DNA of 64,000 nt from Cytophagales bacterium (GTDB taxonomy: Bacteria; Bacteroidota; Bacteroidia; Cytophagales; Thermoflexibacteraceae), in NCBI GenBank assembly GCA_013299115.1, contig JAAFKA010000007.1, positions 148,023 to 212,022 on the forward strand. The letters run 5' to 3'. The notes beneath the pieces were generated by a model. It saw nothing but the letters and a program-made list of their open reading frames with translations. It made no database searches and was not told where the DNA came from. The stretch's first letter is position 1; each line of letters starts with the position of its first letter. The position numbers were made by a program, and so were the translations under genes. Shown piece by piece: positions 61,926 to 64,000 of the stretch.

Positions 61926-64000
61926 CTATCTTTTTCTCCTTCTTAGGTTAGTGCTGTCAATAGGAGTATCAAATCTTATATTTTTCCCGTCCCACCACAA
62001 ACTTTGTGCATTATTATTGTTGTCATTTTCATTGAACATGACTTGGTTCATTTTGGTATCAAAGTCTTTTTCTAAAATTTCAGGTGAAATACTAACATCT
62101 TGAACATCTTTTCTTGGTGCAGCGGCAATCCATGAAAAAGCAACAGAACTGTTGCCATTGTTATTTTCTCTCACATAAAAGCCTTTTTCGGTTTGTGCTT
62201 CTATGTAGATGCCGTTAGAATTGCCAAGTGCAGAAACAGTAACTATAATTTCCTCTCCTTTTGCCATTGTAGCAAAATTTTCGCTAAAAGGAACAAATTG
62301 CTGCCCATCAACTAATTTTGATTTACCTTTGGCACTAATTTCAGGCTGGTCGGCAATCACTACGTATTTAGGGGTTTTAGAACCATCATTGTTTTCTACC
62401 AACTCAACAATAGGCGCATTGACTATGGTTTTGCCATCTACATACAAACTGTATCTTTCTCCTTTGATGTGTGTACCATAGACCAACCCTCGCATCCAGC
62501 CACCCATCACACCGCCATAAATACCAAGTCCTATGTGAGAATTTTCTTCTAAACTAACTGTATTGGTAGTTCTGCCTGTGCTTATGCCTGTTTGGTAAGC
62601 ACCACCAAAACCATAGACACTATAATCTGAAAGATTGGAGGCATAATATCCCAAACTACCTAAGGCAAGTCCAAAATCATCACCAATTACTGCCCCACTC
62701 CTTGTTCCTGTTGTAGCCATGCTGCCATGTACGCCAAAGGTATAAGAGCCACTTCCTGCGGTGGTTGTTCCCATTAGCCCTACTCTGGGACCTGTTACAC
62801 CTAAAATCCTAAACCCTGTTCCTGCAACTGTTGAAGTATTTACTCCCTTTACACCTGCTGTGTTAAAAACTCCTACTGTATTGCTTGCATATTCACCTTG
62901 CACACCTGCAAATTGTGTAGTTCCGCCTCTAATTGAGCCAAAAACACCTGCTCCATTAAAACTTGAATAACCTGCAACCGCAACAGGATATGTCGTATTG
63001 CTGACAGAAGAAAGCAAATCTATGGTGGTGGTGGGCGTAGTCGTGCCATAGACAAGTCGTCCATCATTTAGCAATCTGCCACGTGTTGCGTTATTGGTTG
63101 CAATGTCTATGTGGTTGTTTGATGTTGTACCAAAAATACCTGTTGCAGTCAATGAATTTCCTACTATTTTCCAATCGTTATTGTCCGCCCAAGAAGTTAC
63201 GCCAGCACCATTGGTGGTTAAAACTTGTCCGTTTGTGCCTGTTACCGTTGGGTACACATTGCCTCCCAACGTAGCTGTGCCTGTGGCAGTGATGTTGTTG
63301 GCGTTGGTAATGTTATTTGTGCCTAAATTTAAGTTGGTGGTGGCGGTGTGGTTGCCTAAATTATCAGCACCATTTATAGTAGTCCAAGACGTAAGCCCAG
63401 ACCCATCTGTTGTCAAAACCTGTCCATTTGTGCCTCTGCCATTTGGAAAAGCTACCGAATTTCCGCCTTGTACGTTGTATGATAAAACACCTGCTGCGTC
63501 TGTGGCGGTAACATTATTGTCCCCAAGTCGCACTTTATTAGAAGCATCTACTACTGCCCCAAAACCTACTGCGGTGGCATTAGTAAGGTTATTGGCAGAG
63601 GCATTCGTACCAAAACCTACAAAAGTATTGTTAGTTCCTGTAGTATTGATTAAACCTGCATTGATACCTACCGCCACATTGCTTGTGCCTGTGGTGTTAT
63701 TGAACATAGCATTTAAGCCTAAAACACTGTTATTAAAGCCTGTTGTGTTGCTACGCAAACTACCTGTGCCTATGGCAGTGTTGTTGATACCATTGGTGGT
63801 AGCAGTAGGTTGATTAGAAAATAAAGCCCCTGCACCAATGGCAGTGTTATTGCTGTTCCAAGCCACGCCTCCATTGTTGAAACTTTGTGTTTCTAAGGCA
63901 CTCACGCCCAAAGCAATGTTATTGCTTGCGGTGGTATTGAGTACCAAAGCACGTTGCCCAATGGCTGTATTGTCTGTGCCTATTGAATTAGAAAATAGAG
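61926..64000 (-). CDS. adhesin/tail-fibre-like protein with YadA-head repeats (5' end outside window)
   Basis: At least 690 residues; the frame stays open to the window edge. The N-terminal part visible here has left-handed beta-roll head motifs of trimeric autotransporters (NIALGVSALE, NTAIGTGSLRSN, NVAVGINAGLIN). It is followed by repeats of the type GTNGQVLTTDGSGLTSW, seen in phage-tail-fibre and Bacteroidota surface proteins. The end (STNLRRRKR) has no T9SS sorting domain and no YadA-type membrane anchor, so export is unexplained. Very rich in Thr, Asn, Gly. Confidence 0.85.
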   Translation of the reverse strand, partial: LFSNSIGTDNTAIGQRALVLNTTASNNIALGVSALETQSFNNGGVAWNSNNTAIGAGALFSNQPTATTNGINNTAIGTGSLRSNTTGFNNSVLGLNAMFNNTTGTSNVAVGINAGLINTTGTNNTFVGFGTNASANNLTNATAVGFGAVVDASNKVRLGDNNVTATDAAGVLSYNVQGGNSVAFPNGRGTNGQVLTTDGSGLTSWTTINGADNLGNHTATTNLNLGTNNITNANNITATGTATLGGNVYPTVTGTNGQVLTTNGAGVTSWADNNDWKIVGNSLTATGIFGTTSNNHIDIATNNATRGRLLNDGRLVYGTTTPTTTIDLLSSVSNTTYPVAVAGYSSFNGAGVFGSIRGGTTQFAGVQGEYASNTVGVFNTAGVKGVNTSTVAGTGFRILGVTGPRVGLMGTTTAGSGSYTFGVHGSMATTGTRSGAVIGDDFGLALGSLGYYASNLSDYSVYGFGGAYQTGISTGRTTNTVSLEENSHIGLGIYGGVMGGWMRGLVYGTHIKGERYSLYVDGKTIVNAPIVELVENNDGSKTPKYVVIADQPEISAKGKSKLVDGQQFVPFSENFATMAKGEEIIVTVSALGNSNGIYIEAQTEKGFYVRENNNGNSSVAFSWIAAAPRKDVQDVSISPEILEKDFDTKMNQVMFNENDNNNNAQSLWWDGKNIRFDTPIDSTNLRRRKR

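Noticed and set aside
63094..63813. 239-codon plus-strand frame rich in Val, Pro and Leu
   Set aside because: Antisense of the repetitive adhesin gene; no signal peptide or recognisable domain.

Overview
The window looks like the chromosome of an AT-rich, free-living member of the Bacteroidota, most likely a Cytophagales-like lineage. The signs are promoters of the form TTTG-N19-21-TAnnTTTG with few Shine-Dalgarno sequences, a type IX secretion (T9SS) C-terminal sorting domain (58126-60744), a small PID-CTERM-type protein (57797-57994), a Rho factor with a long disordered insert, a GT3-type glycogen synthase, a fused-E1 2-oxoacid dehydrogenase, and carotenoid (crtB), acetoacetyl-CoA reductase (phaB) and phenylalanine hydroxylase genes. 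There is no rRNA, no CRISPR array, no prophage and no intact transposase. About 46 intact or partial genes are dispersed on both strands, mostly as single transcription units.

Layout. 1-7200: end of a SpoIIE-type phosphatase, glycogen synthase, a TPR protein, an orphan ABC ATPase and a secreted amidohydrolase. 7300-11500: asnS, preceded 9 bp upstream by a large putative nuclease with a restriction-endonuclease-like N-terminus and a PIN-like centre. 11500-20600: rhomboid protease, lipoprotein, MarR plus thioesterase, alanine dehydrogenase, phytoene synthase, a secreted protein, a GlxA-type regulator, and the tRNA-Tyr/tRNA-Gly/tRNA-Thr/tuf operon. 20600-32500: symporter, dipeptidase, small membrane protein, GreA/GreB-like protein, SMP-30-like lipoprotein, guaB, phhA, glycosyltransferase and rho. 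32500-45200 is the accessory-looking part. It holds long palindromic repeats, gene remnants, the mreC/Fe-S/VOC operon, a putative nuclease, membrane proteins, a C10 protease with a small lipoprotein, and a truncated DUF559-containing gene. 45200-57700: S9 peptidase, fused E1, phaB, rnhB, Uma2 nuclease, and a very large propeller/GAF/SpoIIE sensor facing an NtrC-like regulator. 57800-64000: surface and envelope genes (PID-CTERM protein, T9SS cargo, dihaem cytochrome c, YadA-head-like adhesin running off the end).

The most distinctive feature is the amount and variety of short palindromic repeat DNA. At least seven families are visible. One is a MITE of about 118 bp with TA ends, present three times. 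Others form nested palindromes several hundred bases long, and some sit at gene ends where they probably terminate transcription. Three lie in frame inside coding sequences (ABC ATPase, fused E1, DUF559 gene), much as Rickettsia palindromic elements do. The best candidates for unexplored biology are this repeat invasion of coding sequence, the REase-like/PIN-like nuclease coupled to asnS, and the C10 protease-lipoprotein pair. All functional assignments rest on reading motifs by eye; no database search was possible.
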